Source: Ephydatia muelleri (lineage: Eukaryota > Porifera > Demospongiae > Spongillida > Spongillidae). Taken from it: a stretch of DNA of 64,000 nt. Within the stretch, counting starts at the first letter, position 1, and the number at the start of each line of letters is the position of its first letter. Shown in pieces: positions 33,986 through 45,432 of this stretch. Location: positions 7,639,606 through 7,703,605 of the forward strand of contig JABACO010000020.1 of the NCBI GenBank assembly GCA_013339895.1. The letters run 5' to 3'. Under the pieces are notes generated by a model. It saw only the letters and a list, made by a program, of their open reading frames with translations. It did not search any database and was not told the DNA's origin. A program made the translations under genes and the position numbers.

Positions 33986-36900
33986 TCAGTTTTCAGGCCA
34001 GCGTGAGTTATCCGCCATGGCTTTAGTGATCTTAAACTGTGACAAGATAATAGAGTGGGAGGAGTCAGTGTGGAGGGTGTGGAGGGAGGAGTCAGTGTGG
34101 AGGGTGTGGAGGGAGGAGTCAGTGTGGAGGGTGTGGAGGGAGGAGTCAGTGTGGAGGGTGTGGAGGGAGGAGTCAGTGTGGAGGGTGTGGAGGGAGTGGT
34201 CAATGTGGAGGGTGTGGAGGGTGTGGAGGGAGGAGTCAGTGTGGAGGGTGTGGAGGGAGGAGTCAGTGTGGAGGGTGTGGAGGGAGGAGTCAGTGTGGAG
34301 GGAGGAGTCAGTGTGGAGAGTGTGGAGGGAGGAGTCAGTGTGGAGGGTGTGGAGGGAGGAGTCAGTGTGAAGGGAGGAGTCAGTGTGAAGGGTGTGGAGG
34401 GAGGAGTCAGTGTGAAGGGTGTGGTGGGAAGGGTCAGTGTGGAGGTGCAGAGGGAAGGGTTAGGGTGGTCTTACTCTGATGTGCAGAGGCTCCTGTTGTA
34501 CAGGGTCTGGGCACTTTCCATCATGCCAAACTTTCTTACAGCTGTTACAGTATGCAGTCTACATGACACCATGATGGTAGGACAAAGAGAGGTATGGGAA
34601 GATATTTAACTGAACTGAAGGGGGACATTGGACAGAGGGAACATTGGACAGAGGGAACATTGGACTGAGGGAACATTGAACAGAGAGAACATTGGAGAGA
34701 GGGAACAGTGGACAGAGGGAACATTGGACAGAGGGAACATTGGACAGAGGGAACATTGGACAGAGGGAACATTGGACAGAGGGAACAGTGGACAGAGGGA
34801 ACAGTGGACAGAGGGAACATTGGACAGAGGGAACATTGGACAGAGGGAACATTGGACTGAGGGAACATTGAACAGAGAGAACATTGGACAGAGGGAACAG
34901 TGGACAGAGGGAACATTGAACAGAGGGAACATTGGACAGAGGGAACATTGGACTGAGGGAACATTGAACAGAGGGAACTATGGACAGAGGGAACATTGGA
35001 CTGAGGGAACATTGAACAGAGAGAACAGTGGACAGAGGGAACATTGGATTGAGGGAACATTGGACAGAGGGAACATTGGACAGAGGGAACAGTGGACAGA
35101 GGGAACAGTGGACAGAGGGAACATTGGACTGAGGGAACATTGGACTGAGGGAACATTGAACTGAGGGAACATTGAACAGAGGGAACATTGGACAGAGGGA
35201 ACATTGGACTGAGGGAACATTGAACAGAGGGAACATTGGACAGAGGGAACATTGAACAGAGAGAACATTGGACAGAGGGAACATTGGACTGAGGGAACAT
35301 TGAACAGAGGGAACATTGGACAGAGGGAACAGTGGACTGAGGGAACAGTGGACTGAGGGAACATTGGACAGAGGGAACAGTGGACTGAGGGAACATGGGC
35401 AGTGAGTGACACATACCTTACAGTCGGGTTTGGGACATGTCACCTTTGACCTCTGACTCACAGGAGCAGTAACCTGTTTGGTGAACAGCTTTGTGATCTG
35501 TCTGGTGAGCGAATACTCTCTCCCTGGTACTTGCACAGGGGGTGGAGCCTGTGGAGCAGTGTCGCCACTGATAGTGATCTCGTTGAAGCATTTGATGCAC
35601 ATCACATTGCTCCCTGAGGAGGTGAGGTTGGTGGGCTTCATTGCTTCCTCATGAAGCTTGTGGTACTGCAAAGCAATGATGGACACAAGCAATGATGGAC
35701 ACAAGCAACGATGGACACAAGCAACGATGGACACAAGCAACGATGGACACAAGCAACGATGGACACAAGCAATGATGGACACAAGCAATGATGGACACAA
35801 GCAATGATGGACACTAACACAGATATATAGAACATTCATGCAAGAGACATGGAAGACTACAGATGAATATTCTCATCCAGGTGAGGTGGTGTGTGTGATG
35901 TGTGTGCAGGTGGTGGTATGTGTGCAGGTGAGGTGGTATGAGGTGATGTGTGTGCAGGTGAGGTGATGTGTGTGCAGGTGAGGTGGTATGTGTGCAGGTG
36001 AGGTGATGTGTGTGCAGGTGAGGTGATGTGTGTGCAGGTGAGGTGGTGTGTGTGCAGGTGAGGTGATGTGTGTGCAGGTGAGGGGTGTGTGCAGGTGAGG
36101 TGGTGTGTGTGCAGGTGAGGGGGGGGTGTGCAGGTGAGGTGATGTGTGTGCAGGTGGTGGTGTGTGTGCAGGTGAGGGGGGTGTGTGCAGGTGAGGTGGT
36201 GTGTGTGCAGCTCAACGCCATATAACTTTGCTTACAAAGACACCCTCTTTGTCCACCATTTGAAAATGGTGGGGATCTTCAACAGGAGAATATGAGCAGC
36301 TTTCATCTGTATGTGTACAGAAGATGTAAGTATCCTATTGCCTCCCAACATTCCTCTGGGACTTACCTGGTCCAGGGCAACACACAGAGAAGCCACAGTC
36401 ATAAGCACTGAACCTGCCCGACCCTAGAGCTACCTTACAGAAGGAGGAGAAGCAATCCAGGCAAAGTGAGTGTCTGCTTTGGCATGGGAAGACGAAGATA
36501 ATCTCCCTTAAGACCACAGAGAAGAGAGAGGGTACATCATTTGTTAATGCTTAATTAACTTGGAGTGATTAATTACTTGTTCACCAATAATATAGAATAC
36601 ACATCCCTCCTGGTAAGAGCAGCTGGTTAATTACATAGCGCAGGTGGCAACAATGGGTGGGGCAACAATGGGTGGGGCAACAATGGGTGGGGCAACAATG
36701 GGTGGGGCACATGGTACATTCGTAACATGCACAAGAGCACTACACACACACACACACACACACACACCCACACCCACACACCACACACACTACACATTAT
36801 GACCAGTGAAAACTCACTTGACATCTTGGCACATCATGCAGGCCACATTCTGGGCACTATTGCACCTCACTAACTTGAGAAAAGCTACCTTGCCTCCTTC

Positions 36901-38732
36901 TTGATCACACTGAAATGTAACTTTGGCCTAAATGGGTAAATGATATGGATGGTCAAACTGTGCCCACCCCTCCCCCTCCCCCCTCCCCCTCCCCCCTCCC
37001 CCTCCCCCTCCCCCTCCCCCTCCCCCTCCCCCCCTCCCCCTCCCCCCTCCCCCCTCCCCCCTCCCCCTCCCCTCCCCCTCCCCCTCCCCCTCCCCCTCCC
37101 CCTCCCCCTCCCCCCTCCCCCTCCCCTCCCCCTCCCCTTACAGTGGCATCAAAAGATGTGCACACCAAACACTCTCCAGCCAGCTGCTCCTGTGGTACAT
37201 CCGCCAGGCAAAGGTCCACAGGCTCTGGTCTTTTCAGCCTGAATTTCCCATCCTGAAAAAGCAAATTTACAGCAGCTAAAAAAAAGAAAGCTGGTTTGTT
37301 TGGCCTGGTAAAGGTCCAACCTGTTCACGGCAGTGGTAGAACACTGGTCTAGCAGTCACACACGCTTTGCAAGTCTTACAGTAACCGTAGTAACGCTTGG
37401 TCAAGTCTACAAGTGTACAAAGTTAGCAATTACACATTTTACCTAGCTTAGACTTGCACACAAATCGCACTCAGTCCTGCTATGTATGAACGAAAGTATT
37501 CCGCCTAAATATTGCTTTGATAATGAGATGCCTTAAAGCCTTGAAAACATACAGTCTGTAATCCAGCCTTGAAAACATACAGTCTGTAATCCAGCCTTGA
37601 AAATATACAGTCTGTACTAATCCAACCTTGACCATCACAGGAAAAAGTTATAAACGTCCAGCCTGGATTTTTTAGGCTGGTTTTTAACAAAAAATAGCGT
37701 AAAAACCATCCTGGGATTGAACGTCCAGGGTGGGAATACATGTAGTGTAAAATCCATGTTGTTCTACTCTGGTTTCACCCATGTTGAAGTATGAATATAA
37801 TTATTACCTCAACATGTCGACAGAATCAGGGTAGAATTATATCTATTCCCACCCTGGACGCTCAATCCCAGGATGCTATTCCCACCCTGGACGCTCAATC
37901 CCAGGATGCTATTCCCACCCTGGACGCTCAATCCCAGGATGCTATTCCCACCCTGGACGCTCAATCCCAGGATGCTATTCCCACCCTGGACGCTCAATCC
38001 CAGGATGCTATTCCCACCCTGGACGCTCAATCCCAGGATGCTATTCCCACCCTGGACGCTCAATCCCAGGATGCTATTCCCACCCTGGACGCTCAATCCC
38101 AGGATGCTATTCCCACCCTGGACGCTCAATCCCAGGATGCTATTCCCACCCTGGACGCTCAATCCCAGGATGGTTTTTACGCTATTTGCTCCATTCCAGG
38201 ATGGGTTTTGTTAAAAACCAGCCTAAAAATCCAGGCTGGACGTTAACTTTTCCCTGTGCATCTGTATTAATCCAGGACAATTTCCTCCTCAATACACCAC
38301 TCCTACTGATCACACGGCGCACGCAACAAGACACCTGCCCCAAACAACGAACCCGCGTCACGATCAGGCATGGGTTAACTGCACATGACCTCACGTACCG
38401 ATGACGGTCCTTCCTTGGCGAGGTGGCGTCTTTGCGTCCTTCTTGACGAGGTACGCCAACTCCACACGGTCGCTCGGGAATACATCCTATGCGGGTGGAA
38501 GAAGGAAAGCGTGGGCTTACCGCGACACCATTGACGTACGTAGGTTTACCCCAAGACTTGAATTCTCAGCTAGCTCGAGACTCTGATACAGCAAATAGAT
38601 AGAATCGATTGGCTGTTTGTACTCCTTTCCAATTGTCTGCAGAGCCTCTTGCACTGTCAAACGCTTTGAAAATTTGAAGTACTTTTTGGCTCCACCGTAG
38701 TCTACATGAATTGTTAGCTGGTCGTCGGCCAT
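33986..38732 (-). CDS. Parkin-like protein without RING2 (gene A1)
   Basis: Ten exons, phases consistent: 38550-38732, 38399-38486, 37321-37406, 37142-37252, 36818-36927, 36367-36506, 36236-36306, 35417-35665, 34475-34558, 33986-34036, for 390 residues (human parkin 465). Order: ubiquitin-like domain (MADDQLTIHVDYGG, IDSIYLLYQSLEL); RING0 (YYGYCKTCKACV, LAGECLVC, KVTFQC); RING1 (ACMMCQDVK, IIFVFPCQSRHSLCLDCF), then DPHHFQMV, matching human ELHHFRIL; IBR with all eight ligands (VMCIKC, TCPKPDC, YCNSCKKVWHDGKC). The last exon encodes FKITKAMADNSRWPEN and a stop. RING2 with parkin's catalytic Cys is absent, and nothing downstream to 32.3 kb supplies it. It could act as a non-catalytic regulator or ubiquitin/phosphoprotein binder; that is inference. 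Gene B1 lies 218 bases upstream on the same strand. Confidence 0.88.
34055..34455. repeat. 24-bp minisatellite, last intron of A1
   Basis: About 16 copies of 'ggaggagtcagtgtggaggg' plus tgtg. The equivalent intron of A2 carries about twice as many. Confidence 0.95.
34620..35402. repeat. 16-bp minisatellite, intron 8 of A1
   Basis: About 48 copies of 'gagggaacattggaca' with variants aca/act and att/agt. It fills the intron between the two IBR exons and reads as long open frames on both strands. Confidence 0.95.
35668..36215. repeat. 16-bp and 20-bp minisatellites, intron 7 of A1
   Basis: Nine copies of 'caatgatggacacaag' begin right at the exon-8 acceptor. They are followed by about 17 copies of 'gtgcaggtgaggtgatgtgt' (35885-36210). 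Confidence 0.93.
36640..36790. repeat. 15-bp and CA repeats in A1 intron
   Basis: Four copies of 'caacaatgggtgggg' (36650-36708) and a CA run (36742-36790). Copy 2 has a single 15-bp unit and a different CA tract. Confidence 0.85.
36955..37140. repeat. CCCCCT tract in A1 intron 4
   Basis: About 30 copies of CCCCCT/CCCTCC run right up to the donor of exon 4. The A2 equivalent (52775-52886) is about 70 bases shorter. Confidence 0.93.
37618..38275. mobile_element. Foldback element with internal 33-bp satellite, A1 intron 2
   Basis: The left arm (37618-37740) contains cgtccagcctggatttttta, ggctggtttttaacaaaa and ttgaacgtccagggtgggaa. The right arm (38160-38275) contains their complements and ends ttaatcca. 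Between them lie ten copies of a 33-bp unit (cccaccctggacgctcaatc ...), which is the innermost part of the arm itself. A2 carries the same element with only two units (53300-53640). No coding capacity. Confidence 0.85.
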
Positions 38733-38950
38733 CTCACGCGAGTTAAACACTATAGGGAATTCCCCAAATAGTACTCGATTATAAATGCTTTTGATGAGTC
38801 GCTCTAAGATCGAATGGTCACGTAACTAGCCAGCAGACCACAAACATCAACTTTCCAATCAACACAGATTAACATTAAGCCACACACATTCAACAACATT
38901 CAATGACAAAGCACTGGTCTTCAGGTTACCACGACAGTAGCGGTCAAATG

Positions 38951-39035
38951 TCACATATCTTTGGGCCACACCCCCTTCTGAGCATTGACAGCTTCAATTT
39001 TGAACTGTTCATAAAAATTAAATATTCAGTTGCAT

Positions 39036-39095
<60 letters not shown>

Positions 39096-41113
39096 TCTCT
39101 TGTTCCTTCATTGCCTCAGTGACCTCCTGACACATCCCTTCATGCCATGTCATTTTGCAGTCACAGCAATAAACCGTCTGATGAGGTCATATACATGCAG
39201 GTATGTGACATATGTACACCCAGACATGGCATTCATTTATAATCAAAACTCTGATGACGAGGCTTGCATGTAACCCCTCCCCCTGATGACGAGGCTCGCA
39301 TGTAACCCCTCCCCCTGATGACGAGGCTTGCATGTAACCCCTCCCCCTGATGACGAGGCTCGCATGTAACCCCTCCCCCTGATGACGAGGCTTGCATGTA
39401 ACCCCTCCCCCTGATGACAAGGCTCACATGTAACCCTTTGCCCCCTGATGACGAGGCTCACATGTAACCCTTTGCCCCCTGATGACAAGGCTCGCATGTA
39501 ACCCCTTGCCCCCTGATGACGAGGCTTGCATGTAACCCTTTGCCCCCTGATGACGAGGCTCGCATGTAACCCCTTGCCCCCTTACCTGACACTTTCTGCA
39601 TGATACTCGCCTCCTACCTCTTGATGAGGCAGGAGGCGGGGCAGGAGGCGGGGCTCGTACTGGGCCACTGAATATCCTGAGCAGTGACCAAAACCATCCA
39701 ATCCCTGCCACATCTTCCTGAGTGGCTGCAACAGGGACAGTATGGGGGGAAGCCTCCGTCCCTGACGATATGTCTATCTCCATCTTGCAGTGACACAGGA
39801 TGCTGGTGTCCGGAAGGTCCAGGTGAGAACACGACTTCTCCTTGTAATTGGCATACTGTCGCAACAGTGGGCACCAAATAGAGCACTGATAACTACTGAG
39901 GGCAGCAGAAGGAGAGGCTTACAAAAGGTCCCTTGTTATCTACCAAGCAGAAGTGGTGTGGATCTAGGACTGGGGACTCCTTGCACTGAACACCTATGAC
40001 ATCACACAACCATTATGTACAAATAGTGGCTATAATGGAGTGGGTGGATGGGAAGGAGGGGGCCATGGAACAGCAATGACCTCCCCAACTTCACTACTAT
40101 GCAAGACAGGTCTGGGGACTGGTGAGCTCACCTGGTGCAGGACAGTTAATAGAATACCCAACTTCAGGAAATGTGCGAAATAAGTCACAGTTCATCATGG
40201 CCTGGCAGTAATTCACAAAGCACCCGAGACACAGGCAGTGACGGTTGGGACAAGGAAATACAAATACTTGCTCCCTATAAATAGAAATATAGATAACAAT
40301 CAAATGATTGACCGACATCATAAATAAAATACTACCTCATCCAGTATTAACTTACTCAGCTTTGCAGCAGTTCATACAAGGGACTCCAAGTGTGTTCTTT
40401 CTCACCAGTCGAAGAAAGGCAACGCCCACTTCTTCACATGATGTACACTGAAACCTGACCTTTCCCTGCTCACAAGGTGATAAGCAATAACACACTTTAA
40501 CCCATCATGATCATCTCACTTTGCACTCTTTTTTGCAGACATGACACTTTCCTGTAAGGTCAGGATTTGCCGCGTGATAATCTGGCTGAGCTGTGCTGTC
40601 AAATACGAACACCCCAGTCTATTGTAAAAGTCATAAATGCGATTCATTACACGGAAACAACAAATATATGGTATCTTACCCCGCAATGATTGACAATTGG
40701 TCGAACCTTCGTCAGTAACTTGCAACTGCCACAGAACCCGAAGTATTTGTCGTGGTCTTGTATACCCTTCACCACTGCGGTCCTCACGGACATCACTTCA
40801 GTTTTGTTTACAAGATGCACCACAGTGGTCCCTTCAAAGTTCTATTAGAAACCCACTCGTCAAGATGGGCATCAAGACGGAAACATAAACTTACACCAAA
40901 TGTAGCCTCTTCATTCATCACATGCCCGTTGTGTAGCAGTGCTTTGGTGTGAGGTTCACTTATTTTGAATTTCGCTGCCACTTCGCTCAGCACGTCTACA
41001 ACTTTAGTGCTCCTGAAGAATTTAAAATTTTCTCTGCGCGCATTGTAGTTCACGACCAAAGAAACTTGTTCTTCTGTTTTGGCTCCCGTCCGCGGCTTGC
41101 TCGCAGTGGCCAT
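38951..41113 (-). CDS. Parkin-like protein without RING2 (gene B1)
   Basis: Nine exons, phases consistent: 40895-41113, 40680-40841, 40520-40618, 40356-40465, 40132-40274, 39923-39993, 39586-39855, 39094-39177, 38951-39004, for 403 residues. The ubiquitin-like domain (MATASKPRTGAKTEEQVSLV, VVDVLSEVAAKFKI, TTVVHLVN) is followed by RING0 (FGFCGSCKLL, LTGKCHVCKKEC, VRFQCTSC), RING1 (VPCMNCCKAEEQVFVFPC, NRHCLCLGCF, EVGYSINC), the DPHHFCLVD linker and an IBR with eight ligands (ILCHC, SCRKC, YCCDCKMTWHEGMC). IBR exon 7 holds a 50-residue Pro/Ser insertion between ligand pairs. The tail is FKIEAVNAQKGVWPKDM. There is no RING2. Intron positions match gene A1 at most sites, so A and B are paralogues from an older tandem duplication. 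Confidence 0.88.
39034..39093. repeat. CA microsatellite at the exon-8 donor of B1
   Basis: About 29 CA units. On the coding strand the GT repeat begins at the splice donor itself (AAG|GTGTGT). The B2 tract is shorter (54414-54443). Confidence 0.92.
39248..39582. repeat. 33-35-bp minisatellite, intron 7 of B1
   Basis: About ten copies of 'ccccctgatgacgaggctcg' plus catgtaacccctt. B2 retains three (54645-54745). Confidence 0.94.
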
Positions 41114-41426
41114 TACAATAAAAATACTATTAATAATTATAATTAGGTGGGTGTATACTCGACCGGCCGGTCACCCACGGCTGTTTTGAGATGGACATTA
41201 CAGTAGATTGTTAATTACAAAACATATGTATATTACGGTACAATTCTTGTCCGGATCCCTTAGGAGCTCATTAAAATGTGGTGTTCTAATCCCTATTTTG
41301 TGAAGATGCGTTTACCATAAAATACCAAAATATTTTTAGCTGTTCTATATTCAGTTCGGCACTAAAAAACATTAATGCGCACGATTGAGGGAGTTCTTTC
41401 TCAGTCCACAAAAGTCGCGCATCTCA

Positions 41427-41965
41427 CTTGCCATGATGTAGCTCATTGAAAGTGCAACACGAAATTATACTGTTAGGCTTCTTTATTTTTAACCATACTA
41501 AAGTCAATGCATAGTCAGTACAACACTATCTGAAGGTCATATACCTTGATTGATTGGGGGACACATATAATATGTATATTATATGTACGGATCAGGTACT
41601 ATGACATTATTAAAATACCTGTAGCCACCACAAGGATGCCAACCTCCAGAGGCATCTATTTTTCATTACGTCTGGTACCAAAAGGCATCTGGAGGTTGGC
41701 ATCCTTGTGGTGGCTACAGGAATTTTAATAATGTCATAGTACCTGATCGGTACCCAGTGCCCCATAGTACCTGATCGGTACCCAGTGCCCCATAGTACCT
41801 GATCGGTACCCAGTGCCCCATAGTACCTGATCGGTACCCAGTGCCCCATAGTACCTGATCAGTACCCAGTGCCCCATATTCAAGATTTCTCAAACCACGT
41901 CGCTCGCAAGGCTATCTACTCCAAGATTGACCAGGTGTGAGGCTATCACTAGATTCCTGTTGAGG
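41427..41965. repeat. Inverted repeat and 28-bp tandem repeat between B1 and the CARD-like gene
   Basis: Arms at 41586-41655 and 41683-41752 are complementary (gatcaggtactatgacatta ... ccaacctccagaggcatc), a 167-bp foldback. Its right end has been amplified into about four more 28-bp units of 'catagtacctgatcggtacc' plus cagtgccc (41755-41878). No gene is seen here. Confidence 0.88.
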
Positions 41966-44847
41966 TTAAAGATATTCCAAAGACTCTAAAGAGTAAGCAT
42001 TTGCAGACAGATTTCCCATGTTCCAACACACACACACATACAGAAACACATGACCCCACATACCATTGAAAATGTTACCAATATCTGACTCTTCTTCATG
42101 CAAGTGTACAAAACAATAGCTGCCTACCTTTTTTTCCTCATCTACCTCTTCCTTCCCTGATGTACAGACAAACACTGCCACTCCATTAATCAGTATCTCC
42201 AGAACACTGTACTGCATCAGCACCTTGTAGCCCACCTCAGGATTCTTCATTTCTGCACACAAATGCTCAGCCACATGAGATGGGATCAGCCACACCACTG
42301 CCACAGAGCCAGGGTGCACACTCCTGAAGATTAGCACCACTTGATGCAGAGAATAATGTTGACAGAAGTCTTTCCTAAATTGCTCCACCTGACATAATGT
42401 GGTCTGCTTAGGGTCCAATCCATGACGTACTACCAATTGGCTGAAGCCAGGAGGAACCTCCTCCCTCCCCTTCCAAATACACATGAAGTCTGCTAGTTTT
42501 GTTTCTTTCATAAAGGCTTTCACATCCTGTGCAAATTGTTCCATTAGCTGCTTGGTCTGATTGCAGCCACATTTTTCCACCAGATGCTCCAGAAGACCAT
42601 AGTTGAAACAGTCCCAATACAAATTCAGCAACAAAATAATTTCAATGACACTGCTAGCACGGGCAATGTCTTGGTTATGTTTCATTAGGAACGATATGTG
42701 GTCTTGCTTCATCACTGTAGGGATGAGTGTCAGATATATCTTAATGTCATTGATGTCCAAAAATGTACAGTCCACCTGGATCGCTCGTACCACCTTCAAG
42801 AATTTTTCTTCCAACTCCTTTATGGACCTCTCTAGAACTGTAAATTGAGTATAATAAATCATTTACTTGCACATGCCGTATATGATGATGTACCTCCCTC
42901 TACAACACTGGTGATGGTTCCCTCACTCTACACTGGTGATGGTTCCCTCACTACACACACAGCTACATTATATGCTTACCAGGATTAGGAGATGGAAAAC
43001 AAGAAATGGCCTCAGCCAATGTGGGTCTCTGATTGTGATGAACATCTGGTAGAGGGGGATGAGCACCAGGTGGAGGGTGAGCATCGGGTAGAGGAGGGTA
43101 AGCATTGGGTAGAGGTGGGTGATGAGTATCAGGTGGAAGATGAACATCAGGTGGAGAAGAAAGAGCAGGTGGCAGTACTTTCGGTACTGTTGGCAAGTGT
43201 TTGTGAACAGGTAAATCAGGTGACCCTTGAGAAGAACTAGATTGGAGCCTCTGTTCTTCCATGTAGACAGCTACAAGCACACCTGTACATGTAATTGTTT
43301 CAAAGTACATTTTGATGACAAGCTTCAATTTGTATACAATCTTACTGTACATGCACACTATTTTAACTTGCATGCATGCAAGATATTTACAAATCAGCAC
43401 AATTCCTATAAACAAATATTGAAATTGGTACTTAGCTGATTTTATAAACCACGTTGTATAATACTATCATTTTAAATAAGATAGGGAAAAAAAGCTTCGA
43501 TCTATATGAGGTCTGTAGTCATGTTTGCAGATTGAGGCTGTTGGAATGATGCAGTTGTACCAGGTTTCTGGTGTGGTATTTATGGTAAAAGGGTTGAATG
43601 TATGACTGAAGGTCAGTCTTCTTGATTTCTTTCCATGTATCAGACCCTCTCATTGCTCCCACCCTCAAACCATCCTCTGTCAATAGGACCTACCTATGTA
43701 GAATTGACGAAAGAGGTGTACAGGCATTTCAATTTTTATACATTGCTCTGTATCTCAAGCATATCAAGTGCCATATATCACTTGAACATACAGTTTGCAA
43801 TGTCTTAAAGCATAGCATTCCACTTGTATGTCATTATATGTAACTGCAATTTGTTCTGTTTTACACTACAACAATACATTTGGAATAGCCATACCAGGCA
43901 AAGCATCACAAGGTCTACAAACCACGACAGGAATGAAGTAAAAGTCAAAATGAAGGGAATGTGCTCAAAGATACAATGAGTAAGTTCAATGTACGCACAT
44001 TAGGTGCATTCAAACTAAAACTTTATGCATGGGAGAGATGGTCTACTGCTATACACAAAGAAGTGGACAACATGTAATGCCAAGAATGATCGTGAAGAAA
44101 AAGAAGACATTGAAAAAGGGGAGAAGACCAAAATGGTAAAAAGTGGAGATGTTGTGTACAGTACATGCATATGTTGCTGGAAGGACAGCTGGATCTATAT
44201 GGGAGATGCAACGGACTGGAAGGGATTGTAAACCTGGCGCTAGTACCGAAGTTAGTTATGCATGGATCTCATGAATCTATTGTCTAATCATATATTTGCA
44301 TTCTTAGCTATTGTATACTTTATATACTAATCAACTACTAAAATGAAATGTTAAATAGCGGAATACTAAATTATAACCAAAGAAGTAATGGTTTGCAACA
44401 CGAATAAATATCTCCGCGCCGAATACATGCTATACTGAGGACTAGTACCTGAACTAGCTACCTCATCCCATTGAATGCCCAGAATTTTCCCTCCATGCCT
44501 CCTCATATGGATACATACTGCAGCCATCAGCCATGAACAGGCCACCTACTGTACGTCTTCGTGAGCTCCTCTGCTAAGCGCTGCAAAACCGGGTCTGCTG
44601 ACAGAATGTTCACAAAGTCTTCGAACTTCGTTGGCGTAACTGTCACTTGAGCCACCACCGACTCCATGAGTTGCTGGACCTGATGTGCCTTGGCATACCC
44701 GACGGTACTCAAGATACTGTTCATTGATTGGTAACTAAGTAACTCCTTTTCCACTAGATGCGCCGCAAAATGGTTCAGCTCGACAGTGCCCAACAACAAA
44801 TGAATGCCGGCCATCTTCTGCAGAAGAGCTCGTGTCTCGGGGTTCAT
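41966..44847 (-). CDS. Death-fold (CARD-like), Pro-rich protein with sponge-type C-terminal domain
   Basis: Three exons in phase: 44550-44847, 42980-43270, 41966-42837, about 486 residues. Exon 1 (MNPETRALLQKMAGIHLLL ... FEDFVNILSADPVLQRLAEEL) has the length and hydrophobic pattern of a CARD/death-fold helix bundle. Exon 2 is Pro/His/Asp-rich, with repeats such as PPLPDAHPPP. Exon 3 begins LERSIKELEEKFLKVV and carries a ~250-residue domain (NYGLLEHLVEKCGC, PGSVAVVWLIPSHVAEHL). It resembles a domain I recall from many predicted sponge proteins with no assigned function. The last ~50 codons before the stop at 41966 are less protein-like, so an intron near 42127 is possible. A role in death-fold or immune signalling is inference. 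Confidence 0.68.
43271..44549. other. Intron 1 of the CARD-like gene
   Basis: AT-rich, with no convincing exon on either strand. A small plus-strand frame (44025-44231) lacks any recognisable motif. Confidence 0.5.
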
Positions 44848-44929
44848 ACTTGGCTGTGGCGAAGATACACAACTTCCGCCTCACACTGAATTAAGAGCAG
44901 GGGTGTGTCCGTGGTTTCACAAATTCACT

Positions 44930-45017
44930 GTATAAATGGACAGTTTCCCCACGGATATATTAATGTTATAAAAATGCATCGCGTGTGAATCGATATAACT
45001 TCCCAACGGTTACTACT
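44930..45017 (-). repeat. Interspersed repeat, copy 2, at the duplication breakpoint
   Basis: It matches the reverse complement of 1245-1352 and ends two to three bases before the point where duplication copy 2 begins (45020). Confidence 0.75.
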
Positions 45018-45432
45018 ATGAACTGGCACATCAGAAAGACAGCATTCGATGGCCTGGTTTGGCGCATCGCCAACGACTGATAGTACAGGATTCATACTAT
45101 TTAGTACAGTGCATTACTGTCCCACTCGCTGTAACTGTACATGTATCGTAGTGTAGGTGTGTGCATGTTATCGTAGTGTAGGTAGTGTGTGTTAAATGTA
45201 CTGTAGGTGTGTGCATGTTATCGTAGTGTAGGTAGTGTGTGTGTTATATGTACTGAGGTGTGTGCATGTTATCGTAGTGTAGGTAGTGTGTGTGTTATAT
45301 GTACTGTAGGTGTGTACATGTTATCGTAGTGTAGGTAGTGTGTGTTATATGTACTGTAGGTGTGAGAAAGGTGATGTAATAGTGTGGACTTATGTCAATT
45401 ATGCCTGCATCCATGTATTGATGTTATTAATA

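Larger units (their letters stand above)
33210..41426. repeat. Segmental duplication, copy 1
   Basis: From 'gaactggcacatcagaaaga' at 33210 to 'gcgcatctcac' at 41426 the sequence aligns in the same orientation with 45020-56572. Identity is very high in exons and many introns. Differences are mainly repeat-number changes and a 3.7-kb insertion in copy 2. The unit carries parkin-like genes A1 and B1. Confidence 0.95.

Noticed and set aside
34545-35840. Long frames with Ser-Asn-Val-Pro-Ser-Val-Gln-Cys repeats
   Set aside because: They come from the 16-bp minisatellite in intron 8 of A1. Both strands and several frames are open, and the true exons on either side are parkin-like.
39034-39273. Small plus-strand frames through the CA repeat near 39 kb
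   Set aside because: They are microsatellite read-through overlapping the intact minus-strand exon 8 of B1.
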